Positions 10,759-22,117 of a stretch of 54,553 nucleotides of DNA are shown here, one piece after another. The translations under genes and the position numbers were made by a program. How positions within the stretch are numbered: position 1 is the stretch's first letter; each line of letters begins with the position of its first letter. Where the stretch lies: positions 4,850-59,402 of the forward strand of contig CAMPET010000360.1 of the NCBI GenBank assembly GCA_946803715.1, in the 5' to 3' direction. The DNA is from Beroe ovata (taxonomy: Eukaryota > Ctenophora > Nuda > Beroida > Beroidae). The notes under the pieces were generated by a model. It did no database searches. It worked only from the letters and a program-made list of their open reading frames with translations, and was not told where the DNA came from.

Positions 10759-13259
10759 TCACAGTTTTAATGGCTCTCTCTGTGGCAAACACATGTTGTA
10801 GTGAGCTTTCTTATCCCAGAAGTTGACACTCTTCCACCCACACCACCCCTCCTTGATGATTGTAGCTATCTCGTCTTTACCCGTGTAATGGGGATCCAAT
10901 ATCAGGAACTGGGTGTCTCCTGGGATAGATCTTTGTGAGTCCTCTAAATTTGGTCACATTTATTGTAACGGGCCTAGTTGAGCTACTCGCAACTAGTTAA
11001 TGTAACTCACAATATCATGGAGGCAATGTTTCAAGCCACACACCACCACTAACAGGGGTCAAAATCTATAGCCACCACTAACCCGTGACATCGTCGTATT
11101 TGACACCGAGTATGGTGTGAGCGAGCACGCCGCCCCCTATCATGACAGGTGTGCCGTGTGTGGCGAAGTGGTGGGATAAGAGTCCACCCTGCATCCCCAT
11201 ATCCTCCCCTGACTGTACGAACTGTATCCTGTGTGAGGCTCCGGTCCAGTTATCCAACACAAAGCCGACCTCCACGCTTCCTATCCATTGACGGGAGTTA
11301 ACAAACTTGTCCGGCTTGTCACCCATGTCAACAAGTGTTTGCTGAAAGGGACCGTTCACATATTACGTAATCAGCCGAGGGGGGAGGGGGTTTCCAAATG
11401 ATTACGCTTGATTACGGAGGGGGGAGGGGGGGNAGACAAAAAGGCAGCGTTTCATGCATTTTATTCGGTTCGCAGTCATATGCCCCGCTATTCAATCTTC
11501 ACGATAGTCTACCTGTATCTGAGAATGTGATGGGGGTTGTTTTGAAGTGTAACCATTATACAGGAACCAGGAACAGAGAGTCTGTAGTGACCTGTACGCA
11601 CATCCCCACCCACTGTCATTGAACTTATCCTATCGTGAAGATTGAAGTAAGTGCGAATTCGGGAGAAGCAAAAAAACCCATTCTACCATAACGTCCCCTC
11701 CTGTGCCCTTCACAATTCTACTGTTGATGAGTGTTTCCTGGTGACCTCACACCTCAACATGGTCACATAAAGTGTTCCTGGGCAGTGGTCTCACCGTGGT
11801 CACATAACGTGTTCCTGGTCATGATATTCACCTGCATATAGTGGTGGTAAGCGTAGTCTCCAGATACTGTAAACACATCAGTATCCCTAACACCACTGAC
11901 TTGTCTGTGTGGACTAACGAGCCTTCCTTCAGTGTCAGCCTTCTCACTCCTGACAGTGAAAATAAGTTGTTAAAAACACGAAATACTTACTCAGACTTGA
12001 GTATATCTGGGGGTGTCTGGGGAACGTATTGGGATGGCGTGATACCCATGTTTTGTGTTGGGAAGCAGCTTATTATACCTGATGGATTGACTAGGGTGGA
12101 AGTAGCTGAACATTGGAATGCTGAATATGTCGTGTATCTGGCGGATAGTCTGTCCGTTGTGGGAGTCGAGTACTGTGATTGGAACTCCCAGACCGGGTGG
12201 TTGGAAGTGGAGGGGGCGATTCTCTGTATCTGTGGTGGAATCATGGGTTAGCTAATTAATTCGGGTATTTCAGCGAAGCGAGGGAAATCAAATCGCGTTT
12301 TCCCATACCCAAGTTACGAATGAAAATGCATAGCATTTCCCTTACTTTCACAGTGCACACTGACCTGTAACAAGTTGTTCTAACTGATCGAGTAGGACTT
12401 GTTTGGGTGCAATGCTGCATTCCACAGGAATCATCACATCCAAGTCAAGATTAACAGTGTAGCAATCTATTTCTGATACAATCACTGGTGCTCTACCGAC
12501 CTGCAAATGAAGATATTACACATTCCACTTTGCTGAAACGAATTTGGGACTGTTTCACAAGTTTTTGACAATGCAGGGTCTCACATTGCAAGTTTTCGCG
12601 CGCCTCCATCCGAGACAAAACTTACATCGGTCGTTAAATCGAGTGCTAGCTGGTAAGGTTCAGGGGAAGCTGGCAGAGGCTTATCCGCACTAAGAACACT
12701 TTCCCCAGACAGCAGCACTACAGCTTGGAGGACCTGTCTTTGGTTTTGCAATAAATGCTGGTAATATTATACGTTTACTAAACAATTCATTAAGTGCCTC
12801 AAGTGGCGATCGGTGCAGACCGTAGTAATCAATGTTCAATGTTCATCCTCAATTACCTGGCTTTCTCGATAGAGCTACTGTGATAGGAGTTGGTTGTCTT
12901 GACAACCAGCATCTCAACACTCCCCCTGATTCTGTTGACTGGAATGGGAGTTCCAGTAAACTTCAACTTGTCCTGATCTCCGGGTAGTGGACCTAGCGAA
13001 TAGACAGAATTAATGATAGTGCGCTATTGTGCGCATTGGGAATTACACAAGAAATTGGATGACAGGAAACACTCAAACAGGGAAACTCTCATAACTCACC
13101 CAGTATGGCTAAGCCAGGTGGCAGCAGTTTTAGCGCCTCATCCCCCCTTCCCTCTGCCACCACACACACCGCAGTACCAGACTGGGTTCCAACGAGCAAC
13201 CCTCCTGCACTTCCTATCCTTCTTGTCACGTGACACACTTCGTTAACACATGTTACCAT
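10759..13259 (-). CDS. UFSP2: Ufm1-specific protease 2, catalytic-Cys exon lost in gap
   Basis: Exons: 13100-13259, 12857-12992, 12626-12737, 12365-12500, 12079-12229, 11832-11949, [missing], 11083-11341 and 10759-10919 (TGA). The protein starts MVTCVNEVC. Family-specific stretches are [10 protein letters not shown] (exon at 11832), [14 protein letters not shown] and [18 protein letters not shown] (exon at 11083), and LILDPHYTG with KEGWCGWK (last exon). The Asp-Pro-His box carries the catalytic Asp and His of this cysteine protease, which matures UFM1 and removes it from substrates. The exon expected to hold the catalytic Cys (WGCAYRS motif) is absent between 11342 and 11831, where an N lies at 11433. 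The exons on either side are both phase 0, so one missing in-frame exon explains the gap. A splice-acceptor-like TATAG ends 8 nt before the ATG. Confidence 0.9.
11491..11646. repeat. 17-bp inverted repeat with ~120-bp spacer
   Basis: TTCAATCTTCACGATAG at 11491-11507 is matched by its reverse complement at 11630-11646. It lies in the gapped UFSP2 intron just right of the N at 11433. It could be a small foldback element or an assembly-joined fragment. Confidence 0.5.
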
Positions 13260-13285
13260 GACAACAGCTATAGTGGTGAAAATGT
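13260..13285 (-). promoter_or_regulatory. Acceptor-like site before the UFSP2 ATG
   Basis: On the minus strand, CATTTTCACCACTATAG ends 8 nt (CTGTTGTC) before ATG 13259. Confidence 0.5.
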
Positions 13286-13834
13286 TAACGTGATACGTGT
13301 AATCAACAATCTCGTTTAATTACCATCAAAAACGGCTATCGCTAGAACAATATTCGAATTTGACGATTAGATTGAACTTCCAATCTAGTGAATCAGAGAT
13401 GAAAGATTACCAGTCTGTTTAGCAATTGAGAATTTACAGCAAATGAAAGCTACGAATATGATGAACATTGTGCTAAACGCCACAAGTCAACTTAAAATAA
13501 AGACGCGCATAAATAAAGAATTAATCTATTCATCAAAACTTTATGACTATTTTCTCACTTTATAGTGCTTAATTTTAACTCAATGAATAGTTTTAATCTC
13601 GAAGGCATGCCATTACCAAATTACGATTACCGTGCGATTGAAGCCCAGCTTCATGAAATTGTGAAGAAATCTAGACTCGCCATAGTACGAAAGTTGCTGT
13701 ATCGGTTAAAATGATACACACACGATCTAAAGGCAATATGAAGAGGATAATTTTACAAACAAACATCACCCAACCTCTTCACCACTTTAATCTACAATCC
13801 AACAGTCCATGTGTGTGTGTGTGTGTGTGTACGC
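13260..13834. other. COPB2-UFSP2 intergenic region with (GT)n
   Basis: This 575-bp region holds the 3' flank of COPB2 and the upstream region of UFSP2. A short GT microsatellite sits at 13811-13830, immediately after the COPB2 stop codon. The rest is AT-rich with no gene seen. Confidence 0.6.
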
Positions 13835-16800
13835 CTAATCGAACAAATGTTCGTCGTCCAAATCGAGATCGTCCACGTTGACATCGTCCACGTTGACATC
13901 GTCCAGATTCAGCTCGGATATCTCCTTGTCCATGTCCTCCAGGAAGTCTGTGCTGCTCGTCCCAAATATAGCCCGGGGTGGGTTGGAGGGGGGAGGGGGA
14001 GTGGGCTCGTCCACTGCTTCTTCAGGGGGTCCGGGATCGACAAACTTCTGATCTGTGTAGAAACTACTCTCTAGTAAACTGCTTCACACTGACACAATAT
14101 ATCAATCACAGAGAACAACTATAACATAACGAAACTTACCATCATCACTGTCCGGTTCAGGCACCACATCAGTCACCTCATCTGTCACCTCATCTGGCAC
14201 CTCATGTGTCACCTCCTCATCTTGTTTCTCAGCCGGAGCTGGGGGCTCCTCCGCCTTCTCCTCCGCAGTGATCATAGCTCCCTCCTCGGGAAGACTGGCT
14301 AGCAGCTGCTCAGTTTCCGCTAGCACATCCCGCTCCCAGTTTGGTGTGACTGAAGCGTAGCTACTAGCTGGTAGTAGTGTACTGCGTTCTGCTTCCAAAA
14401 CCTGGAGATTTCACTCGGTAATATCGCAACTATATATATGACATGGTGACAGCACACTGAGACAGCACACTCTGACTGTAGGTATCAATTAGTTCAGGAG
14501 TAAAATTGTGGTTCATGTGCAGCATTGTCTCACCTGTTCTGCTTTCAGAGCAAGCTGCAGCTCGGGGAAGAGATTGCCATACTTGAGGGGATCAGCAAGT
14601 GCCTCGGCAGCCTTAGCATTGGTCTTCGCGAGATCAGACTGCCACAACTGCAGAATCCTAGATACCTGCGGGGAATGAGTTGTACAGGGAATCAAAGGGG
14701 TTCAGAGGAGTGGTTGAGTGACTCGGGAATGAGACTGCGTGGGCGGGGGGATTCAACTCGGAATGAAAGGGAATGTGGTAAGGGAAATTGTGAACTAGGT
14801 TAGTTCAACTAACCTCACTAGGCATGTATGTTTTTGCCATGAGTGCCGCCTCAGGGTATCTGTTAGTCTCCACTAGGAGTTCCAGACACTTGGGAATATT
14901 GTTGAGGGTCATGTACGCCGTGAATGCGATGTTTTCCTTGCCTGCTGCATGTGCCATCTCCGCCAGTTGCTCCATACACTCGGCATCCCCGAGGGAAGAT
15001 GCCAGGAGGAGTAGACCGCTGTAGTCCTTCGCATTGTACATACCTGACAACAGGCAGACAGCTATAGAATCGTGGTATCATTAAGCAGACTGAATGGCAC
15101 TTCTTATAGTAGTTAGGAGTACGTCATTCAGAAGAATTTGTGTTATTCTGGAATACAAACTGGATCATGACAACTTACATTTCTTAGCAAGATTGAAGTC
15201 GGAGTTCTTGATGGCTAGATCCGAGAGTTGTTTCCACCGCTGTTCGCTGCTGTGTTCCTGAGCTAGCGCATATGCGGTCCGGAAATCGTTGAGCTGGAGC
15301 GACAACTCGAATTTGTGGGCAGGATCGACACTGACTGTGGGGAATGGTGAGATCAGAAAACATGGTCAGGAAAACTTATTTGGGGACAATAAATGAGGAA
15401 CTCTGATGTTAAGACAGTCTCGACAATAGAGCCATCGTATGCTCATAATAACACATAGAACTATACCTGCAAGGGCCTGTTCTTTGAATCCCTGTTTTTC
15501 AAGGAATTGAGCAACTCTTGTTCTATACTCCTCTTCAATATTTGGTAGAATAGCGTCAGCAGTTTCAAAGTCCTGTCTCATCACCGCTGTTTGGTACTCC
15601 AGTACAGCTGTTTTGAGAGCAAAGCTGGTGATGTTGAGATCTTTATCGCCCAAGTAGAGCTTGCTATCTTTAGCAATGTACCCCAAAATGTACTGAGTTC
15701 TATCAAGATGTGAGATGGTAACAATTTCACCCCCGACGTGGTAGTTAAGTCTGTTTTCACTGTTTGTGTAGATGAAACAGTCACCAACCCATACACCTGG
15801 AAATGTGATGATTCTGATGAATTGTTTGCTCCCACTTTCACAAAAGAAAGAGGGGGCTGTTTGAGGAGTCATGTCGTAACAAACCTGTCATGATTTTATC
15901 GGACACTTCTCCCACCACCTCAAATGCATCCTCAAATCCGTCTTCATCGTCGGGCGTGCCCTCTGCTTTCTCAGCGTTGTACCGCAGCATATAAACATCG
16001 TCTTCCGTAGCTATGCAGACCAACTCCCCCGTATCAGACCAGTATACCTGAAGAATAGTGTTGGGAAAACTGAGAAACGAGGAAAGATGGACTCAGGAAT
16101 AGGTAGAATGTCGTGATTAAAAAGAAGTGGAAAGTCGTAATTAAAGAGAAAGTGAACCCGTCTGTAAAGTACAATCTTCTGTTATATCTTCAGAAACTAG
16201 CATACCTGCTGTGGAGCGACTTCAATTCTTCTGACGAGTGTAGTCGTATCCCAGTTATAGAACGTCAAGCCACTTGCAGATCTCACTCCCAAAAGTTGTC
16301 CACCGTAAATACCATCTACACCGTAGTCTGGTTTAAATTCCTGAAAAACATGCCGTTTAGTGAACGAAAAAGAGCCATGTTACTCAAACAAAAATGAAAT
16401 GATAAATAAATATAAGTGAAACAATTTCAGAACTTATTACCTGTACTTCTTTGAAGTTTTTGAATATCTTGACTTTGCTGTTTCCCTCCCTTATACAGTA
16501 CATGGATGAGTCAGCTGACCAGACAAACTCTTCTGCCGTGCCGAAACTCTTGTTTCTCCACGCTAGTGCCGTGTAGATAATGTACTCGCCGTCACCACAC
16601 ACCACAACAAACCTGGACGTGGACATATGAAGGTTAGAATACGGACAAGATTGGACAGAATACGGACAATTGGATACGGGTGTCATGACAACGGACACTG
16701 TCCACTAGACAGTAGAGCAAGTGTCTCAATGGACATGGAGGAATCTTACCTCCCGTTTGGATTGTGCAGCAATGTCTGAGGGAATATCTCACAACTCCCA

Positions 16801-18688
16801 AGATCTTTAACTGCCAGTGGCAGAATCTCACCGTCCTTCACTTCTTGATCACCAAGTGCCTTCACATTTGCCTGGGGGAAGGAGAGTCGTAAACCGCAGA
16901 AGCATTTCTGTCACATCAAAATTTCACATTTATACGGGCGGCAGGGATGCCTGGCAATCAAGGTGAATAACTGACTTGTTGAATCTCTGAGTGTTTCGCC
17001 CATATGATCTTCCCGCTGCTATCCATAGTGATGGCAGGCTGTTCTCGACCCAGTTTTATCATGATGGTACCCTCATCGTAACCAATACACAGGGTATTCG
17101 AGCCCGGTAGTTGCGCCACACACCACACTCGTTCAAACCCGTAGTTCAGTGTAAACTCCAGTCTGTATGTGTTGATGTGCCACAGTCTGATCGTTCCATC
17201 TTCCGATCCTGGAAATTGATAAGTTGTGGAACTGTGACTTCCGGGTGTTTGCGAAATCGTGATTTCTTCACTCGCGCGGGAATAGACACGCGTGCTCGTG
17301 TCATCATCCGTTTAGCAGTGACGGTGAAAACGCGCATCACAACTTTAGACAAAATCAGCTAGTAGTTAGTTAAGAAATTCCATAAGGTACAATTTCATAC
17401 ACGTGGATTTGTACATTTCTCATTGGATTTGGAAGATAAACAGTGACTGAAGTGCATCTAGTGACGTCATATGTACATTGGACCATGACTAACCTGTGAT
17501 AATGATAGGCATATCTGCATGGAAACAGACACTAGTCACGTTTTGGGAGTGTCCACTGAGCGTCTGTACACACGACTTATTCTGATAATCCCAGATTTTA
17601 GCGGTAAAATCGTCTGCACCGGATATCAGATAGGGTTTATCAGCACCCCGGTAGTAGTCCAGACAGTTGACACCCTTGTCGTGACCGATTAGGGTAAAGT
17701 TAGGTTGTGTTGAACCTAACTGCCACACCTATAACAAACATGGGGTTATTTGAACGAACTTGTTGAGAACTGGATCCAGATCATGATTAGAGCTGTAACT
17801 ACACTCACTCTGATAGTTTTATCCAAACTGGCACTGGCAAATGTGTTGGTATCCTTTGGGTTGAAGACAACTTGCATGACATAATGAGTATGCCCCTCAA
17901 ATGTCTGGGTACACGCCCAGTTCTTACTCCAATCCCACAGTTTAATCATCATATCATCAGAGGAAGTGAGAATAAATGATTGGGTGGGGTGTACTGAGAT
18001 ACACCTGATATAGTCAGCATGCGCCTCAAATGTGTGGGCTTTCTCCATTGTGTTGTAGTTGTACACCCGTATTACCATGTCATCGGACCCTGGGAGTAGA
18101 CATTAATCATGTGAAGCAATATACATTGCGTGTATGTAATATGATGCATACATGACATGACGTGTGATGTGGAAATTGAGGTCACGTTTTGCGCAATTGT
18201 AAAAACTGCCGAGTTTTATACTGTACAGTTTGCACGATTGTTCAACATAAGTGTTGATAAACAAACGATCTCAAAAACGAACAAGTTCAAATCACACTCA
18301 CCACACACCACCCAACTCTTCCTCTCAATGAACTTGGCTGTTCGTATCGGGAGATCATTGGAAGTAGCCTCGATAGTCTTTACCAGTGACTGTGTCTCAT
18401 AGTTCCATATGTTTAGGTGACCACTGCAAGGGGAATAAGTACAATGAACAATGACAATAAGTCAGGAATGATGCTTACACTCGTCATTCATCCAGGGAAT
18501 TCAGACCATGGGCTAGCCCACTATAGACTGGTCCACTATGATCTGTAGTTGGACACTGCCATGCTAAGACTGAACTATTACCTGTACAGAGCAACAAGGA
18601 CCCATGTTTCGGTGCCATGAATGTCGAGAGCCTTCACTCTGTCAGACCTCGCCGATAACTTCCTCTTGATGTCGAACCGGAGCGGCAT
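13835..18688 (-). CDS. COPB2: COPI coat subunit beta-prime (beta'-COP)
   Basis: Fifteen exons: 18582-18688, 18302-18423, 17809-18089, 17494-17728, 16976-17208, 16750-16871, 16441-16612, 16206-16340, 15885-16047, 15467-15796, 15179-15334, 14814-15043, 14534-14665, 14140-14401 and 13835-14052. They total 2898 nt and encode 965 aa; the human protein is about 906 aa. The start [19 protein letters not shown] is the conserved beta'-COP N-terminus. WD40 repeats follow, for example [14 protein letters not shown] and [12 protein letters not shown], then the second propeller and an alpha-solenoid ([16 protein letters not shown]). This subunit binds KKXX-type cargo signals in the coat that carries retrograde Golgi-to-ER vesicles. 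The tail is unusually acidic and contains a repeated DDVNV, followed by [18 protein letters not shown] acceptor-like site ends 8 nt before the ATG. Confidence 0.95.
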
Positions 18689-18720
18689 TACTACTCCTAT
18701 AACAGCATGAAGTATCAGTT
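18689..18720 (-). promoter_or_regulatory. Acceptor-like site before the COPB2 ATG
   Basis: On the minus strand, ACTTCATGCTGTTATAG ends 8 nt (GAGTAGTA) before ATG 18688. Confidence 0.5.
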
Positions 18721-18819
18721 ATCAGTAGAGGAAACAGTCGATGCGCTGATTTTTAAATAATCAGTCACGATTGAATCAGGCAAGTAGACAGGGGTAAAGA
18801 GGCCGCTGCCCTCTCGGAA

Positions 18820-19130
18820 TAAGTGGAAGGATTCGCAAGCATTCCTACGTCACCGATAAGCAGTGGTGTCAGCAAATTATGACGAATGATCACCCCAATC
18901 GTCACACAGACCNTCGCAAGCATTCCTACGTCACCGTTATGCAGTGGTGTCAGCAAATTATGACGAATGAGTACCCCAATCGTCACACAGCCCTGTTCTG
19001 GCGAACTGGTGTCAGCGAATTCCATCACAAGGATTCCTAAGTCACTGGTATGCAGTGGTGTCATCAAGTTGTGACGAATGAGTACCCCAATCGTCGCACA
19101 GCCCTTTTTTGACGAACTGTCAACCATGGA
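18820..19130 (+). repeat. ~111-bp tandem repeat, locus A
   Basis: The units contain ACGAACTGGTGTCAGCG, GCATTCCTACGTCACCG and TATGCAGTGGTGTCAGCAA, with a gap N at 18913. The same unit occurs at 43920-44235. The flank just after it (19190-19285) resembles 44275-44370, so unit and flank travel together. Confidence 0.8.
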
Positions 19131-19379
19131 CGAAGGAAAAGGGGGGGGGCGCTAGGGCAGGGGTAATAATTGGGCCTCTAATGAAATTTTCAAGAACTTC
19201 GCCCTTTCGAACAGAAATTAACCTCAGGCTTTTGGGGGATGTGTCCCCAGACCCTTGCCTCCATTTTTAGGGTTTGACCCGAATGGTGAATCTCCGAATG
19301 AAACAACCTAGAAATTTTCTTAAAATATTCTTTTCTATGCTGGCTGGCGGCTGCACAACATAACCCGATTCGCTCGTCG

Positions 19380-21211
19380 TGCCGGGGTTCGAAGTCACAT
19401 GGCAGACAGCTCATCAGGGAAGCGAGATAGGGCCAAAATTCGATCGGGAATCGATTCAGCGTCCAAAAATACATAGGAATCCATGGTATTTACTTACATG
19501 TGGGACAAAAAGTTTTCCTCGAATTCTGACCAGAGTATCGATAGAAAATGAAGTGAATGACTCCACACTTTTATACGTCATTTTTGAAGGTCTCTAATGA
19601 AGTCTTAACCGGCACTTACGACACTAATTTTCAACCAAATCATCTCCCCTACTCTCACACTACAAATCTCAACCCTCGTTACGATGATATTGAGTCCATA
19701 CTTGCCGTGAAACCACGCCCAAATTACGAATTCTCTCCCTTGGGAAGCATTCACTACAAAAACACGAAAATCAATGGGACACACAAATAGGCCAAAAACA
19801 TTTTTGCACGCAACATACTGAAAAATAGTGTTTCTGGCCTATTTTTTGACGTAGATTCCGAATCTGGAGGAATTTTCGAGCTAGCTCATCGTGAAAATGG
19901 GGAAAATTCTACTTCCTTCTCAGAAATTATGTTCGAAGTCACATGGCGGAGAGCTCATCAGGGAAGCGAGATAGGGCCGAAATTCGATCGGGAATCGATT
20001 CAGCGTCCAAAAATACATAGGAATCCATGGTATTTGCTTGCATGTGGGACAAAAAGTTTTCCTCGTATTCTGACCAGAGTATCGATAGAAAATGAAGTGA
20101 ATGACTCCACAGTCCACACTTTTAAACGTCATTTTTGAAGGTCTCTAATGAAGTCTTAATCGGCGCTTACGACACTAATTTTCCACCAAATCATTTCTCC
20201 TACTCTCACTCTACAAATCTCAACCCTCGTTACGATAATGTTGAGTCCATACTTGCCGTGAAACCACGCCCAAATGACAAATTCTCTCCCCTGGGAAGTA
20301 TTCACTACAAAAACACGAAAATCAATGGGACACACAAATAGGCCAAAAACATTTTTGCACGCGACATACTGAAAAATAGTGTTTCTGGCCTATTTTTTGA
20401 CGTAGATTCCGAATCTGGAGGAATTTTCGAGCTAGCTCATCGTGAAAATGGGGAAAATTCTACTTCCTTCTCAGAAATGATGTTCGAAGTCACATGGCGG
20501 ACAGCTCATCAGGGAAGCGAGATAGGGCCGAAATTCGATCGGGAATCGATTCAGCGTCCAAAAATACATAGGAATCCATGGTATTTGCTTGCATGTGGGA
20601 CAAAAAGTTTTCCTCGTATTCTGACCAGAGTATCGATAGAAAATGAAGTGAATGACTCCACACTTTAATACGTCATTTTTTAAGGTCTCTAATGAAGTCT
20701 TAACCGGCGCTTACGACACTAATTTTCCACCAAATCATTTCTCCTACTCTCACACTACAAATCTCAACCCTCGTTACGATAATTTGAGTCCATACTTGCC
20801 GTGAAACCACGCCCAAATGACAAATTCTCTCCCCTGGGAAGCATTGAATACAAAAACACGAAAATCAATGGGACACACAAATAGGCCAAAAACATTTTTG
20901 CACGCAACATACTGAAAAATAGTGTTTCTGGCCTATTTTTTGACGTAATTTCCGAATCTGGAGGAATTTTCGAGCTAGCTCATCGTGAAAATGGGGAAAA
21001 TTCTCCTTCCTTCTCAGAAATGATGTTCGAAGTCACATGGCGGACAGCACATCAGGGAAGCGAGATAGGGCCGAAATTCAATCGGGAATCGATTCAGCGT
21101 CCAAAAATACATAGGAATCCATGGTATTTACTTGCATGTGGGACAAAAAGTTTTCCTCGAATTCTGACCAGAGTATCGATAGAAAATGAAGTGAATGACT
21201 CCACACTTTTA
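19380..21211 (+). repeat. ~545-bp satellite array, left part (about 3.3 monomers)
   Basis: Monomers can be anchored on the motif TTCGAAGTCACATGG at 19388, 19932, 20483 and 21026, spaced 543-551 bp. Monomers are about 95% alike. Open frames of 60-80 codons recur in several frames and on both strands, and they simply repeat with the monomer. The array ends at a gap N (21212). Confidence 0.9.
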
Positions 21212-21543
21212 NATTTTGGTTGTCCGAGTTTCTAATGGTCCTTGACCTATGGTAGAAGTTTCAAATCAATCGGTCGATCCGTTTGTGAGCTATCCTCAAA
21301 TGCTCACTCTTATAAACACAAAAGTCAAATTATGCTTGGTTGGTACCATAAAGACAATAGTCAAATAATCATTATTCGGATTAGTGGCTCATTCATTGAC
21401 TATTATAATGTTGTGCACTATAAGGGGTAGAGCTCCCACTTTGCCCCAGTGTGACTGTGCAGAGGCGGACCCTTCAGGTCCACCCCCCTACTAGTAAAGT
21501 AGTAAGCTAGTAGAAGGACGGAGTTTGTAGGGATTCAAAGTAC

Positions 21544-21906
21544 CTGCAACGCCCACGTAAGATACAGCCATAACAGCTAGGCCAACTAACATAAGTGTTC
21601 TCCTGCCCAATCTATCCATTAGAGGTACCTGTGAGGGAGGCGCAGTTAGAAAGAGGAGGCTGTGAGGGAGGCGCAGGTTAAGAGAGGGGGCTGTGAGGGA
21701 GGCGCAGGAAGCGTGAGGGGGCTNAGAGGGTTTTCAGGCAGGGGTGCAGTGAGATTGTGTAAAAGTGAAGTGACAGTTTGACGACCGTAGTAAGCTCTCA
21801 CCGATATAAATGTCATCAGCACGTTGACACCGCCAATAAGACCCGTACCCAGATCAGCGTTAGCAAGTCCGGCGTCTTTCAGGATAGCAGGAGCGTAATT
21901 CAGGAT
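21544..21906 (-). CDS. SLC2A (GLUT-type) sugar transporter, two-exon fragment
   Basis: Two exons with proper AG/GT borders are visible: 21802-21906 and 21544-21628. The first encodes ILNYAPAILKDAGL and GLIGGVNVLMTFIS, and the second VPLMDRLGRRTLMLVGLA. This matches transmembrane helices 7-8 of facilitative sugar transporters, with the cytoplasmic D-R-x-G-R-R loop. The phase between the exons is consistent. No other exon is found: satellite DNA lies on both sides and gap Ns lie at 21212 and 21724. It is either a piece of a real gene cut by misassembly or a gene remnant inside satellite DNA. Confidence 0.65.
21630..21740. repeat. Short VNTR in the SLC2A fragment intron
   Basis: Three to four repeats of GCTGTGAGGGAGGCGCAGG-like units of about 35 bp, with a gap N at 21724 inside the array. 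Confidence 0.7.
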
Positions 21907-22117
21907 CTGAAATAATCAACGCAGTTAGTGTCGACTCTAATAATACCACTACTGGTGTTAGTGCTGGAATAGCTCCCTTGTCAGGCAGATCAAATTTAAT
22001 ATTTCCTCCGAAACGCTTTTTTGCGGCCCATGAGCTCGCAATGAAAAGCGACCAACGGCATTCCTCAAGTGGCATACTAGAAACTCCTCAGCTGGTATAT
22101 CCTTCTAAAACGTAAGG

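Noticed and set aside
11981..12078. An apparent frameshift in UFSP2 between two overlapping frames near 12000-12060.
   Set aside because: A GTATAA donor at 12077-12078 resolves it: the exon ends earlier and the phase then fits the next exon.
11841..12251. A 136-codon + strand open frame.
   Set aside because: It is the antisense of two UFSP2 exons and the short intron between them.
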